A stretch of DNA of 64,000 nt from Aliidiomarina sanyensis. GTDB taxonomy: Bacteria; Pseudomonadota; Gammaproteobacteria; Enterobacterales; Alteromonadaceae. The stretch spans positions 1 through 64,000 of the forward strand of contig NZ_PIPM01000010.1 in NCBI RefSeq assembly GCF_003987175.1. The letters run 5' to 3'. This document shows positions 6,311 through 15,043 of the stretch, in pieces; within the stretch, counting starts at the first letter, position 1; every line of letters begins with the position of its first letter. A model generated the notes under the pieces. That model was given only the letters and a program-made list of their open reading frames with translations, had not been told where the DNA came from and did not search any database. The translations under genes were made by a program, and so were the position numbers.

Positions 6311-7714
6311 TTAAAGCCTCACTGATAAACCATCGGTCAACGAGTTGCGATACGCACGCCAAGCCGGTACGAAACTGATCACTAATCCAGCAACCAAGAC
6401 GATCCCCATGCGCACCCACTCAGGGAAACTCAGGCCACTGACCGCAAGGACGATACCAAATGACTGCTGAACCCATGGTGCAAGAACCAACAAGGCCCCG
6501 TACAAGAGTGCAACGCCGAGGACGATTCCCGCAAGGGTCAACGCGACCGCTTCACTGACCAATAAGGTGAACACCGTACCTGGGCCTGCACCAATGGAAC
6601 GTAAGACCGCCATCTCACGTCGTCGTTCCCGTAGACTGGCCAACAACATAGTGAGCATCCCGATTAACCCCGTCAGTAGGACGAACGCTGAAACAACTGT
6701 CAACGCGCGCTCAAAGCCACTCAAAGTGCGCCAGAGATCTTGTAATGTCGTTCCGGGCATAATGGCTGTCAGCGGTTCATCACGATAGGTATTGATTTCT
6801 CGTTGCAAGAATATAGCCCGCGGACGTGAGTCCAACCCGACTAAAAATGCACTGATTCCGGGGATTGGGGGTGGCGCATGGGCTTGTTCTTCATGGGAGT
6901 GTGCTTCGCCATGTTGCCCGTGATGCGCGTGAGCCTCATGGGAATCACCAGTATGCGTGTGATCTCCGTGACCATGGCTATGACCATGTTCGTGATCTCC
7001 GTGGTCATGGCTTTCATGGTTATGCCCCTCGTGGCCTGAATGCTCATGCGCTTCATGACCATGCTCGTGATCGTGAGAATGTCCTCCATGCATCATGTCT
7101 AAATCACGCAAGTGAATATACACGGCTTGATCCACCGGCGTTCCGGTGCGAGCGAGGACGCCACTGATCACAAGTGGGTGATCATCATGTTCGTGAAAGC
7201 TGACAGAGCCGGTTCCATGGGCGACCACCAGTTCGCTGCCGAGTTCAAGGCCGAGCCGCCGAGCAACTTCTGCGCCAATCACGGCTTCGCCAATTTCGAA
7301 GGGACCACCATGCTCAAAGGCGAGGTTTTGTTGGCGACCGTAACGGAAGTGTTCAAAGTAACGTTGGTCTGTCCCCACGACTGGGAAGCCTCGGACACTA
7401 TCACCGAGTGCGATAGGGACGGTCCAAGCGATATGTCGGTTGTTGTCCCAGTGCTGATAGGTTTGCCACGTGATGTTATTGGTTGGATTGCCAATATGGA
7501 AAACCGAGAACAAGAGAAGATTTGTTGAGCCGCTGCGAGCGCCGACGATCAAGTCTGTCCCAGAAATTGTATTGGCAAATCCTGCGCGAGTTTCCTGACT
7601 TACACGTTCTACACCGAGTAGGAGGGTGACGGAAATGGCAATGGCAAACACGGTGAGGAACGCATTGCTGGCTCGACTCTTTAAACTTGCGAGGGCGAGG
7701 CGAATTAAGTTCAT
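6311..7714 (-). CDS. FtsX/MacB-type ABC permease with histidine-rich insert
   Basis: 467 residues. It has an N-terminal membrane segment (about residues 17-37), a large periplasmic domain, and three C-terminal membrane segments (about 335-360, 380-413, 430-452), the FtsX-like arrangement of LolC/MacB permeases that move substrates out of the periplasm by mechanotransmission. Residues 209-279 (bases 6878-7090) are a striking His/Gly/Asp/Glu stretch with 28 histidines in 71 residues, placed inside the periplasmic domain just before PPPIPG. Such stretches bind Zn, Ni or Cu in other transporters. The ATPase gene overlaps its start by 4 nt (ATGA) and the DUF3299 gene follows without a gap, so this is a three-gene operon, similar in composition to the zinc-linked zrg genes of Vibrio. 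Substrate not proven. Confidence 0.88.
   Translation of the reverse strand: MNLIRLALASLKSRASNAFLTVFAIAISVTLLLGVERVSQETRAGFANTISGTDLIVGARSGSTNLLLFSVFHIGNPTNNITWQTYQHWDNNRHIAWTVPIALGDSVRGFPVVGTDQRYFEHFRYGRQQNLAFEHGGPFEIGEAVIGAEVARRLGLELGSELVVAHGTGSVSFHEHDDHPLVISGVLARTGTPVDQAVYIHLRDLDMMHGGHSHDHEHGHEAHEHSGHEGHNHESHDHGDHEHGHSHGHGDHTHTGDSHEAHAHHGQHGEAHSHEEQAHAPPPIPGISAFLVGLDSRPRAIFLQREINTYRDEPLTAIMPGTTLQDLWRTLSGFERALTVVSAFVLLTGLIGMLTMLLASLRERRREMAVLRSIGAGPGTVFTLLVSEAVALTLAGIVLGVALLYGALLVLAPWVQQSFGIVLAVSGLSFPEWVRMGIVLVAGLVISFVPAWRAYRNSLTDGLSVRL
6878..7090 (-). repeat. Histidine-rich low-complexity coding segment
   Basis: In-frame CAT/CAC-dense region of the permease gene encoding residues 209-279. 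Its opposite strand and other frames contain long open frames only because of the compositional bias. It is the densest metal-ligand stretch in the window. Confidence 0.85.
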
Positions 7715-8430
7715 ACTTTCACCTCCGATGCACCGGGATGGCCCAGGTTGATTTGATGAAGCTCAATCACGCGATCAAAGTGTTTGCTCAACGTGGCATC
7801 ATGCGTGACAAAAAGCAGTGTGATTTTCGCTCGCTCACACTCCGCCTTCAATAAGGCGAGGAAGTTATCGCGTGCATCGGTATCAAGCGCTGAGGTGGGT
7901 TCGTCAGCGATCAATAATTCGGGTTGTCCAATCAATGCGCGTGCGGCAGCAACTCGCTGCTGTTGCCCCACACTGAGTTGACTAGCGGGCTTCTCCCACA
8001 ACTCTTGTGGGATTCCCAGTGCCGTTAGCAAGCGCTCACACTCGGCTTGAGCCCCTGTGTTTAAAGATTGTAATCGTGCGCGGCGGGCCTTGGAAAACTC
8101 AAGTGCTAAGAGGACATTGCGAGTGACGGATAGAAATGGCAACAAATTGAATTGTTGAAAGATGTAGCCGATATGATCGGCACGGAACCGGTCACGGCGC
8201 CGGCTTGATAAAGTCTTCAATGAGGTACCGAGTACCTGGAGCTCGCCTTTTTGCACGTCATGTACGCCGGCAAGCAATGACAGCAAGGTTGATTTTCCAC
8301 TTCCGCTTGGGCCACGCAATAAAACGCGCTCTCCGCGCTGAATGGTGAGTGCCGGGATGTTTAGTGTCGATTGATGTTGCCCAGGCCACGTAAATACGAG
8401 GTCCTGGGCAGAAATGCAAACGTCTGTCAT
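7711..8430 (-). CDS. ABC transporter ATPase, LolD/MacB type
   Basis: 239 residues: Walker A GPSGSGKST at residues 40-48, Q-loop FQQFNLLPFL near 91-100, signature LSVGQQQR at 152-159, Walker B LLIADEPTS at 172-180 and the H-loop FVTHD. Length and motif spacing fit LolD/MacB-class ATPases that pair with FtsX-fold permeases. It overlaps the permease start by ATGA and is the first gene of the ATPase-permease-DUF3299 operon, so it powers that permease. It starts 36 nt after the stop of ppa. Confidence 0.93.
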   Translation of the reverse strand: MTDVCISAQDLVFTWPGQHQSTLNIPALTIQRGERVLLRGPSGSGKSTLLSLLAGVHDVQKGELQVLGTSLKTLSSRRRDRFRADHIGYIFQQFNLLPFLSVTRNVLLALEFSKARRARLQSLNTGAQAECERLLTALGIPQELWEKPASQLSVGQQQRVAAARALIGQPELLIADEPTSALDTDARDNFLALLKAECERAKITLLFVTHDATLSKHFDRVIELHQINLGHPGASEVKV

Positions 8431-8466
8431 GGAACCAATGTCCTCAAGTTGACGTTGGGTGAGCGT

Positions 8467-9000
8467 TTACTTTTGCTCTTGCGCGCGCTGATAGGAAGAC
8501 AAAATTTCTGCTTTTGCTGCGGCAGCATTTGCCCATCCTTCAACTTTGACCCACTTGCCTTTTTCAAGCTCTTTGTAGCGCTCAAAGAAGTGAGTGATTT
8601 GCGCTTTTAACAGCTCCGGTAAATCGTTCACATCTTGAATATGATCATACTCTTTGCTGAGCTTGCTGATTGGAACGGCAACAACTTTTGCGTCTTCGCC
8701 GGACTCATCGCTCATGTTCAGTACACCGACTGGACGGCAGCGGATCACAGAACCAGGCAGGAGTGGGTATGGCGTGGGGACGAGCACGTCGACTGGGTCG
8801 CCATCGAGCGATAGGGTGTCGTTCACGTAGCCATAGTTGCATGGATAAAACATCGGTGCCGACATGAAGCGATCAACCCAAACCGTGCCGGTGTCTTTAT
8901 CTACTTCGTACTTGATCGGATCCGCATTTGCTGGGATCTCGATGATGACATTTACTTCTTCTGGCAGGTTCTTGCCTGCAGGTACAGCGTTCAGACTCAT
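8467..9000 (-). CDS. ppa: Inorganic pyrophosphatase
   Basis: 177 residues, the length of soluble family I pyrophosphatases (E. coli 176). It hydrolyses pyrophosphate to two phosphates with Mg2+. The signature [10 protein letters not shown] at residues 65-74 supplies the metal-binding Asp66, Asp68 and Asp71; [12 protein letters not shown] and FYPCNYGYV are also conserved. The start at 9000 follows AAAGGAAC at the right distance and matches family starts (SLNAVPAGK); an upstream in-frame start at 9066 is unlikely. Confidence 0.97.
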   Translation of the reverse strand: MSLNAVPAGKNLPEEVNVIIEIPANADPIKYEVDKDTGTVWVDRFMSAPMFYPCNYGYVNDTLSLDGDPVDVLVPTPYPLLPGSVIRCRPVGVLNMSDESGEDAKVVAVPISKLSKEYDHIQDVNDLPELLKAQITHFFERYKELEKGKWVKVEGWANAAAAKAEILSSYQRAQEQK

Positions 9001-9108
9001 GGTCTTGTTCCTTTCAAGTTCGCTAAATTTTTCATAACCGCGCAAGTATACCGAATCTGGGGGCATAAGCTCAAAAGGATTCCGGTGAATGGCGCGAATA
9101 TGCGGTAT

Positions 9109-10104
9109 TTATATACTGTCGGGTCGAGTGCAGGGATGTTGTTTAAAGTATCCCAAACAGGTATCGACCTCGTTGCGCGAGCCCATAATCACGGAGACGC
9201 GTTGATGAATGTGGGTTGGCTGAATCGACATAATGCGCTCATAGCCTGTAGAAGACCGCCCGCCCGCTTGTTCCATGAGGAAGCTCATCGGCATGGCTTC
9301 GTAGAGTAGCCTCAGCTTGCAGGGCTTCTTGGGGTCTTTGTAATCCATTGGATAACTAAAAATTCCACTGCGCGTTAGAATTCGATGGACATCGGACACC
9401 ATGGCCGCGTTCCACCGCATATTGAAATCTTTCTTGCGCGGGCCGGTGCTGCCTGCCAACAGATCAGCAATGTACTGCTGCATTGGCGGGAGCCAGAACC
9501 GCTGGTTTGACATATTGATGCCAAACTCTTGAGTATCTTGTGGAATGGTGATCTTATCGACGGTAAGGAGGAATTCGCCAACCGTGTGGTCGAGCGTAAA
9601 GACGCGCACGCCACGCCCGGTCGTCATCACAAGCAAGGTGCTTGGACCATAGAGGATATAACCGGCCGCTAGCTGCTCATCGCCGGTTTGCAGGAACAAC
9701 TCGGTGCCCTCTGCAGGATGATCTGGTTTTTCAAGAATGGTGAAGATAGTCCCAACCGCGCCATTAATATCAATGTTTGAGCTGCCATCGAGTGGATCGT
9801 ATGCCACCAAATATTTTGCGTCGGGGTTGCCCATCACGACGTCGTCTTCTTCTTCAGAAGCGACCGCGTGGACAAGCCCGGTTTCAAGGAGCATATTCTT
9901 GATGAGCTGATTGGACACCACATCCAGTTTCTTCTGGACTTCGCCTTGAATATTCGCGTCGAGGGTTGACCCGAGCGTTCCTGCGAGACTTCCTTGATGG
10001 AGGCGGTGAGAGATTTCTTTTGCAGCGGTGAGCAAAGTGTTGATCACGGAAATTAAGTGTAAGGGTACGTGATCACTATTCAGAACGGGAATCAGGCGTT
10101 GCAT
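9109..10104 (-). CDS. fbp: Fructose-1,6-bisphosphatase class I
   Basis: 331 residues, usual length. It removes the C1 phosphate of fructose-1,6-bisphosphate in gluconeogenesis. Metal and substrate motifs are present: ASEEEDD (about 82-88), the [10 protein letters not shown] loop (about 105-114) and, near the end, [14 protein letters not shown]. It stands alone, divergent from mpl across 233 bp, the common gammaproteobacterial fbp/mpl arrangement. Confidence 0.97.
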   Translation of the reverse strand: MQRLIPVLNSDHVPLHLISVINTLLTAAKEISHRLHQGSLAGTLGSTLDANIQGEVQKKLDVVSNQLIKNMLLETGLVHAVASEEEDDVVMGNPDAKYLVAYDPLDGSSNIDINGAVGTIFTILEKPDHPAEGTELFLQTGDEQLAAGYILYGPSTLLVMTTGRGVRVFTLDHTVGEFLLTVDKITIPQDTQEFGINMSNQRFWLPPMQQYIADLLAGSTGPRKKDFNMRWNAAMVSDVHRILTRSGIFSYPMDYKDPKKPCKLRLLYEAMPMSFLMEQAGGRSSTGYERIMSIQPTHIHQRVSVIMGSRNEVDTCLGYFKQHPCTRPDSI

Positions 10105-10337
10105 GATTAGCCTCGGGTCCTTGTGTCGTTTTTAGGTCATTGCCGGAAACGCCCGCTAGTGTACCTGAAATCCCTTCCAGATGCTCCCTTTTTGCGCACA
10201 TGGAATGCGGATGAATCGGTCTAGATGTAGTGATACAATGGGCGGTTACTATTTAAAAGTTAGACGCCGAACAGCGTGATGCCCCGTCACAAGACCATGA
10301 AGCAAGTTAATTTGTTGAAAGGAATGCCGAAATAATC

Positions 10338-11807
10338 ATGTCGAACGAGTCATCATTACAGGATGGGGCGGAGAGCCGCCGAATCGTTACACCGTCCACG
10401 AAAGGTCATCTTCATATTCTTGGCATTTGTGGCACCTTTATGGGCGGTATTGCCGCGCTTGCGAAGGCGCTTGGCTATCGGGTGACAGGTTCTGATAAAA
10501 ATGTGTATCCCCCGATGAGCACGCAACTTGAAAAACTCGGGATTGCATTGCACCAGGACGATGACCTCACACAGCTTGAACCTGCTCCGGATCAGGTCAT
10601 TATCGGCAATGCATTAAGCCGCGGGCATCCGCTGGTTGAAGCGGTGTTGCAACGTCGAATTCCATACATCTCGGGGCCACAATGGTTGGGTGAAACCTTG
10701 TTGCGCCAAAAACATGTTTTGGCGATCGCAGGAACGCATGGCAAAACCACAACGGCTTCGATGCTGACATGGATTCTGGAGCAAGCTGGAAAATCACCGA
10801 GCTTTTTGATCGGTGGGGTGGTTCAACCTTTTGGGCAAACGGCGCGGTTGACCGACAGTGACTACTTCGTGATTGAAGCCGACGAATATGACACGGCGTT
10901 TTTTGATAAACGCTCCAAGTTTTTGCATTATTTCGCTGATACCTTTGTGGTGAATAATCTGGAATTCGATCATGCGGATATTTTTGCTGATCTCGCGGCG
11001 ATCCAACAGCAGTTCAAGTATGCGTTGCGAACAGTGCCACAAGATGGGCATGTGTTATATCCCATTGATGAGCCTGCAGTAGCACCAGTGGTGGCTTCGG
11101 CATCCTGGGTCGAATGTCAGGGGGTTGGCCCTGGGGCGGCTTGGGATTTTGAACTCAATGCAGATGATGGAAGCCACTTTCACATCATTCAAAATGGTGA
11201 GCGTGTTGCGCAGGTCCAATGGAGTCTGATTGGCGTACATAACGTTCGCAATGCTTTAATGGCGATAGCAGCCGCGGCATCGGTGGGAGTGTTGCCGCAG
11301 GTTGCGGCTCAGGCGCTTGCCAGTTTCGAAGCGCCAGCGCGCCGTTTGCAATTGCGCGGCCAAGGATGTGGTGTAGCTGTGTTTGATGATTTCGCACATC
11401 ACCCAACCGCCATTCGCACCACACTCGAAGCAATGCGTGCGCGCGTTGATTCCCAACGGGTGGTTGCGATTTTTGAACCACGTTCAAACACCATGAAAGC
11501 GGGTGTGCATGCGCAAACACTAGGGCCGGCGTTTCGTGAAGCCGACGCTATTTATGCGCTACAACCGGACGGTGTTGATTGGCCTTTGGCCGCTCAACTC
11601 GAGGCGAGTGGAAAACCGGTATATGTCTGCGCCTCCGTTGCAGCGTTGGTTGAGTGTCTGTTTGCGAATGAGGCGCCTTATTTGGGGGCTCAGGATGCAT
11701 CGATCGCTAATCATTGGGTGGTCATGAGCAATGGTGGTTTTGGTGGCATCCATGACCAGCTGCTCAACGGTATCATGGCAAACGACCCGGTTCCTACCGA
11801 CGGGTAA
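10338..11807 (+). CDS. mpl: UDP-MurNAc:L-Ala-gamma-D-Glu-mDAP ligase
   Basis: 489 residues. Mpl reattaches the recycled tripeptide L-Ala-gamma-D-Glu-meso-DAP to UDP-MurNAc, using ATP, in peptidoglycan recycling. The Mur-ligase fold is clear: nucleotide-binding GICGTFMGG at 29-37, ATP loop AGTHGKTTT at 131-139, the FVIEADEYD segment, and the central-domain [12 protein letters not shown]. The ATG at 10338 has AAAGGA about 16 nt upstream, longer than ideal, but the conserved [14 protein letters not shown] lies 25 residues in, as expected. With AnmK, AmgK and MurU elsewhere in the window it forms a recycling set. Confidence 0.96.
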   Translation: MSNESSLQDGAESRRIVTPSTKGHLHILGICGTFMGGIAALAKALGYRVTGSDKNVYPPMSTQLEKLGIALHQDDDLTQLEPAPDQVIIGNALSRGHPLVEAVLQRRIPYISGPQWLGETLLRQKHVLAIAGTHGKTTTASMLTWILEQAGKSPSFLIGGVVQPFGQTARLTDSDYFVIEADEYDTAFFDKRSKFLHYFADTFVVNNLEFDHADIFADLAAIQQQFKYALRTVPQDGHVLYPIDEPAVAPVVASASWVECQGVGPGAAWDFELNADDGSHFHIIQNGERVAQVQWSLIGVHNVRNALMAIAAAASVGVLPQVAAQALASFEAPARRLQLRGQGCGVAVFDDFAHHPTAIRTTLEAMRARVDSQRVVAIFEPRSNTMKAGVHAQTLGPAFREADAIYALQPDGVDWPLAAQLEASGKPVYVCASVAALVECLFANEAPYLGAQDASIANHWVVMSNGGFGGIHDQLLNGIMANDPVPTDG

Positions 11808-11869
11808 CACACGAGTTGTCGTTTGGGCTCTCACCAGCGCGAACTCACCAGAATAGAGGATTGAGTGGA

Positions 11870-12508
11870 ATGACACATCAGTCACAACAAGACGGGCGTA
11901 TTACACTGGCGATCACCGGCGCATCAGGGGCTCCCTATGCGCTTCGTTTGCTCGAGTGTCTCTTGGAACAAGATCAGCAAGTCTCGTTGCTGATTTCAAG
12001 TGCAGCCCGAGTGGTTTTTGCTACGGAAGAAAATATGAAGTTACCGGGCTCTCCTGAGAGTATCCAGGCGTTCTTCTGTGAACGATTTGAGGTGACCTCA
12101 GAGCAATTGCGAGTGTATGGCCGTGAAGAGTGGTTTTCACCGGTGGCTTCAGGGTCAGCTGCGCCCAAACGTATGGTGGTTTGTCCGTGTTCAACAGGAA
12201 CCCTCTCTGCGATCGCGACGGGAGCCAGCGACAATTTAATTGAGCGTGCAGCGGACGTGGTTCTCAAAGAGCGGGGACAGTTGATTCTGGTCCCGCGCGA
12301 AATGCCATTGCATGCAATTCATCTGGAACACATGCTGAATCTTTCTCGGCTGGGGGCGACCATTATGCCTGCAGCACCAGGTTTTTATCATGCGCCAAAA
12401 CAAATCTCAGACTTGGTCGACTTTGTGGTCGCACGCATCCTTGATCACTTGGGGCTTGACCAAAATATTATGCAGCGGTGGGGTTATCAGCCCGACGACA
12501 AAGGCTAA
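11870..12508 (+). CDS. ubiX: Flavin prenyltransferase UbiX
   Basis: 212 residues. UbiX prenylates FMN with dimethylallyl phosphate to make the cofactor of the UbiD decarboxylase in ubiquinone synthesis. The N-terminal flavin-binding [15 protein letters not shown], the [33 protein letters not shown] helix region and [17 protein letters not shown] are all family hallmarks. The start at 11870 is taken because GGATTGAGTGGA precedes it and the conserved core begins 10 residues later; an upstream ATG at 11816 lacks a site. It follows mpl by about 60 nt, probably co-transcribed. Confidence 0.96.
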   Translation: MTHQSQQDGRITLAITGASGAPYALRLLECLLEQDQQVSLLISSAARVVFATEENMKLPGSPESIQAFFCERFEVTSEQLRVYGREEWFSPVASGSAAPKRMVVCPCSTGTLSAIATGASDNLIERAADVVLKERGQLILVPREMPLHAIHLEHMLNLSRLGATIMPAAPGFYHAPKQISDLVDFVVARILDHLGLDQNIMQRWGYQPDDKG

Positions 12509-12535
12509 ACTGCTGCGCAGTGATTGGAGTCATAC

Positions 12536-13480
12536 ATGACATTTGCACTTGAAATAACAGGCTTAAGAAAAGTCTATCGGGGTGGTTTAGAAGCCCTGAA
12601 AGGATTAGATTTGACGGTTCGTGAAGGCGATTTTTACGCGCTACTTGGACCAAATGGGGCAGGGAAGTCGACAACAATCGGTATCATTTCTTCGTTAGTG
12701 AACAAAACCGAGGGGCAGGTTCGGGTCTTTGGGTACGACCTAGACACGCAAATCAACGAAGTGAAACAGCATATTGGACTGGTTCCACAAGAGTTCAATT
12801 TCAATCAATTCGAAACCGTGCTCCAGATTGTGGTGAATCAAGCTGGATACTACGGCGTTCCGCGGGATCTAGCGAAAGAGCGGGCCAAAAAGTATTTGAC
12901 GCAATTAGGTCTATGGGAAAAGCGCAATGACCGCGCACGAACCCTGTCCGGTGGGATGAAGCGGCGCCTGATGATTGCGCGCGCGCTTCTACATGAACCC
13001 AAACTCCTCATCTTAGATGAGCCAACCGCGGGTGTAGATATTGAATTACGCCGCTCGATGTGGGATTTCCTAACACGCATCAACAAAGAAGGCGTCACCA
13101 TTATTTTGACCACACATTATCTCGAAGAAGCAGAGATGCTTTGTCGTCACATCGGGATTATCGACAAAGGTCAGATTATCGAAAACACCACCATGAAGAG
13201 CTTACTCAGTAAGCTCAACATTGAAACCTTTGTGCTCGATTTAGCGCCCGTTGAAAAGATACCAGCGATCACCAGTGCGACGATGCGGGTCATTGATGAT
13301 CACACCCTTGAAGTGGATGTAGCCAAATCGGCTGGGTTGAACTCGGTGTTTTCCGAGCTCACCGAGCAAGGCTGCAAGGTGCTCTCAATGCGCAATAAAG
13401 CGAATCGTTTAGAAGAGTTGTTTGTTACCTTGGTTGAACAGGGTCGTGACCGCAAGGAGTCTGTTACCCATGGCGCATAA
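12536..13480 (+). CDS. yadG: ABC-2 exporter ATPase, YadG-like
   Basis: 314 residues. Walker A GPNGAGKST at about residues 39-47, signature LSGGMKRRL, Walker B LLILDEPTAGVD and switch TTHYLEE are intact, followed by a C-terminal regulatory extension typical of the CcmA/YadG class. GGAG lies 7 nt before the ATG at 12536. The permease gene starts inside its 3' end (11-nt overlap), so both are coupled. E. coli yadGH lies near the pan genes, as here. Substrate unknown. Confidence 0.93.
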   Translation: MTFALEITGLRKVYRGGLEALKGLDLTVREGDFYALLGPNGAGKSTTIGIISSLVNKTEGQVRVFGYDLDTQINEVKQHIGLVPQEFNFNQFETVLQIVVNQAGYYGVPRDLAKERAKKYLTQLGLWEKRNDRARTLSGGMKRRLMIARALLHEPKLLILDEPTAGVDIELRRSMWDFLTRINKEGVTIILTTHYLEEAEMLCRHIGIIDKGQIIENTTMKSLLSKLNIETFVLDLAPVEKIPAITSATMRVIDDHTLEVDVAKSAGLNSVFSELTEQGCKVLSMRNKANRLEELFVTLVEQGRDRKESVTHGA

Positions 13481-14255
13481 GATGCAAAACCCGATTCACT
13501 TCACCGCGTTAAAGACCATCTGGATTAAGGAGTGCACACGCTTTTTGCGTATTTGGGTGCAAACTCTGGTGCCGCCCGCTATCACGATGACCCTCTACTT
13601 CATCATTTTCGGCAGCTTGATTGGGAGCCGAATTGGTGAGATGGGGGGAGTAAGTTACATGGAGTTTATCGTACCAGGCTTGATCATGATGTCGGTGATC
13701 ACCAATGCTTACTCGAATGTCGCATCGAGTTTTTTCAGTGCCAAGTTTCAGCGGAACCTTGAGGAAATGTTGGTAGCGCCGGTCTCAAATATCACGATAA
13801 TTCTGGGATATGTTGGAGGTGGTGTGGCCCGTGCCCTTCTGGTGGCGGTTATCGTCACCTTGGTTTCTGGCTTCTTTGTCGATCTTTCGATTCAAAGCTT
13901 CGGGTTGATCCTGTTGACGGTATTGTTGACCGCGACATTGTTCGCAATGGGCGGTCTACTCAATGCCATGTTTGCAAAAACCTTTGATGACATTTCAATC
14001 ATTCCGACCTTCGTGCTGACTCCCTTGACGTACTTAGGCGGGGTTTTCTACTCGATCAGTCTTTTGCCGCAGTTCTGGCAAACCGTGTCACAATTCAATC
14101 CGATTATTTATATGGTCAATGGCTTCCGCTATGGCTTTATTGGGGTGTCCGACATTGCCCCTGCGGTTGCGATTACCGTTCTGCTTGCCTTCAATGTCGC
14201 ATTCTTTTTGCTGGCCTGGTGGCTCTTGAAGCGCGGCACAGGAACACGGACCTAA
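13470..14255 (+). CDS. yadH: ABC-2 permease, YadH-like
   Basis: 261 residues with six predicted membrane segments and the ABC-2 signature region (TFVLTPLTYLGGVFYSISLLP). It is the membrane partner of the preceding ATPase. AAGGAG lies 8 nt upstream of the ATG at 13470, within the ATPase gene. Its stop codon overlaps the start of the following methyltransferase (TAATG). Confidence 0.93.
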   Translation: MAHKMQNPIHFTALKTIWIKECTRFLRIWVQTLVPPAITMTLYFIIFGSLIGSRIGEMGGVSYMEFIVPGLIMMSVITNAYSNVASSFFSAKFQRNLEEMLVAPVSNITIILGYVGGGVARALLVAVIVTLVSGFFVDLSIQSFGLILLTVLLTATLFAMGGLLNAMFAKTFDDISIIPTFVLTPLTYLGGVFYSISLLPQFWQTVSQFNPIIYMVNGFRYGFIGVSDIAPAVAITVLLAFNVAFFLLAWWLLKRGTGTRT

Positions 14256-15043
14256 TGTCCGAGGCTAGATCACGTCGTATTACGAGCAATCAAAGCGGTC
14301 CTCATGAAGAGGTTCCCGCGTTGGTTGCTCGTTATTGGCAGAGCGAATTCAAAAAGCCTGTGGCTGATCATAGTCGTGAGGCGTTTGCACAGGTCGCTCA
14401 GCGTGTCCAAGAATGGGATGGTCCCCTGATCATGGATTCGTGCTGTGGTGTGGGCGAGAGTTCGTTGCGTATTGCCGAGGAACATCCGGATGCCTTGGTC
14501 ATTGGGGTGGATAAATCAGCCCATCGAATCGGTAAGTTTACCGGCATGGAACCGCACCACGAACCGACGAACCTGATCATTGTGCGGGCGGATCTCAATG
14601 ATTTTTGGCGTCTGGCTGAGGGAGCAGGCTGGCGCCTCGCCCATCACTATTTACTCTATCCGAACCCGTGGCCGAAGAAGAAACACGTGGGGCGTCGCTG
14701 GCATGGCGCGCCAGTTTTTCCCGCGTTGGTAAACTTGGGCGGTCAGCTGCATATGCGAACCAATTGGCCTTTGTACTTGCAAGAGATGCAAATTGCGTTA
14801 CGGACACTGCAGATTGACAGTGAGATTGTTGCGCTTGCGTTCCAAGCGCATCCGTTTACGCCATTTGAGCGTAAATACCAAGCCAGCGGACAGCCACTTT
14901 GGGCGCTCAACGCACGTTTAGATCACCCAAAACTTGCGTCGATCGAACAGCGAGAAGCGCTCAGAAAACTAGCCGAATCAACCGGGGATATGCTAAAGTC
15001 CCCGGCTCGCAAAAACAGGCCAGGAGAATCGTGTGGGGCCTAA
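14255..15043 (+). CDS. TrmB-family SAM methyltransferase
   Basis: 262 residues. It has a SAM-binding motif I, DSCCGVGESSLRIAEEHP (about residues 59-76), with GVDKS after it, then the TrmB hallmark YPNPWPKKKHVGRRWHG and HPFTPFERKYQASG near the end. These correspond to the PDPWPKKRHxKRR and TxYExR motifs of tRNA m7G46 methyltransferase, but Pro-Asn replaces Pro-Asp and motif I is atypical (Cys-Cys). It may be a divergent paralog of TrmB; whether the genome also has a canonical trmB cannot be seen here. It is coupled to yadH (TAATG) and overlaps panP by 11 nt. Confidence 0.8.
   Translation: MSEARSRRITSNQSGPHEEVPALVARYWQSEFKKPVADHSREAFAQVAQRVQEWDGPLIMDSCCGVGESSLRIAEEHPDALVIGVDKSAHRIGKFTGMEPHHEPTNLIIVRADLNDFWRLAEGAGWRLAHHYLLYPNPWPKKKHVGRRWHGAPVFPALVNLGGQLHMRTNWPLYLQEMQIALRTLQIDSEIVALAFQAHPFTPFERKYQASGQPLWALNARLDHPKLASIEQREALRKLAESTGDMLKSPARKNRPGESCGA

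Noticed and set aside
6841-7167. Histidine- or methionine-rich small ORFs overlapping the permease gene
   Set aside because: They are shadow frames of the CAT/CAC-rich coding segment on the minus strand.
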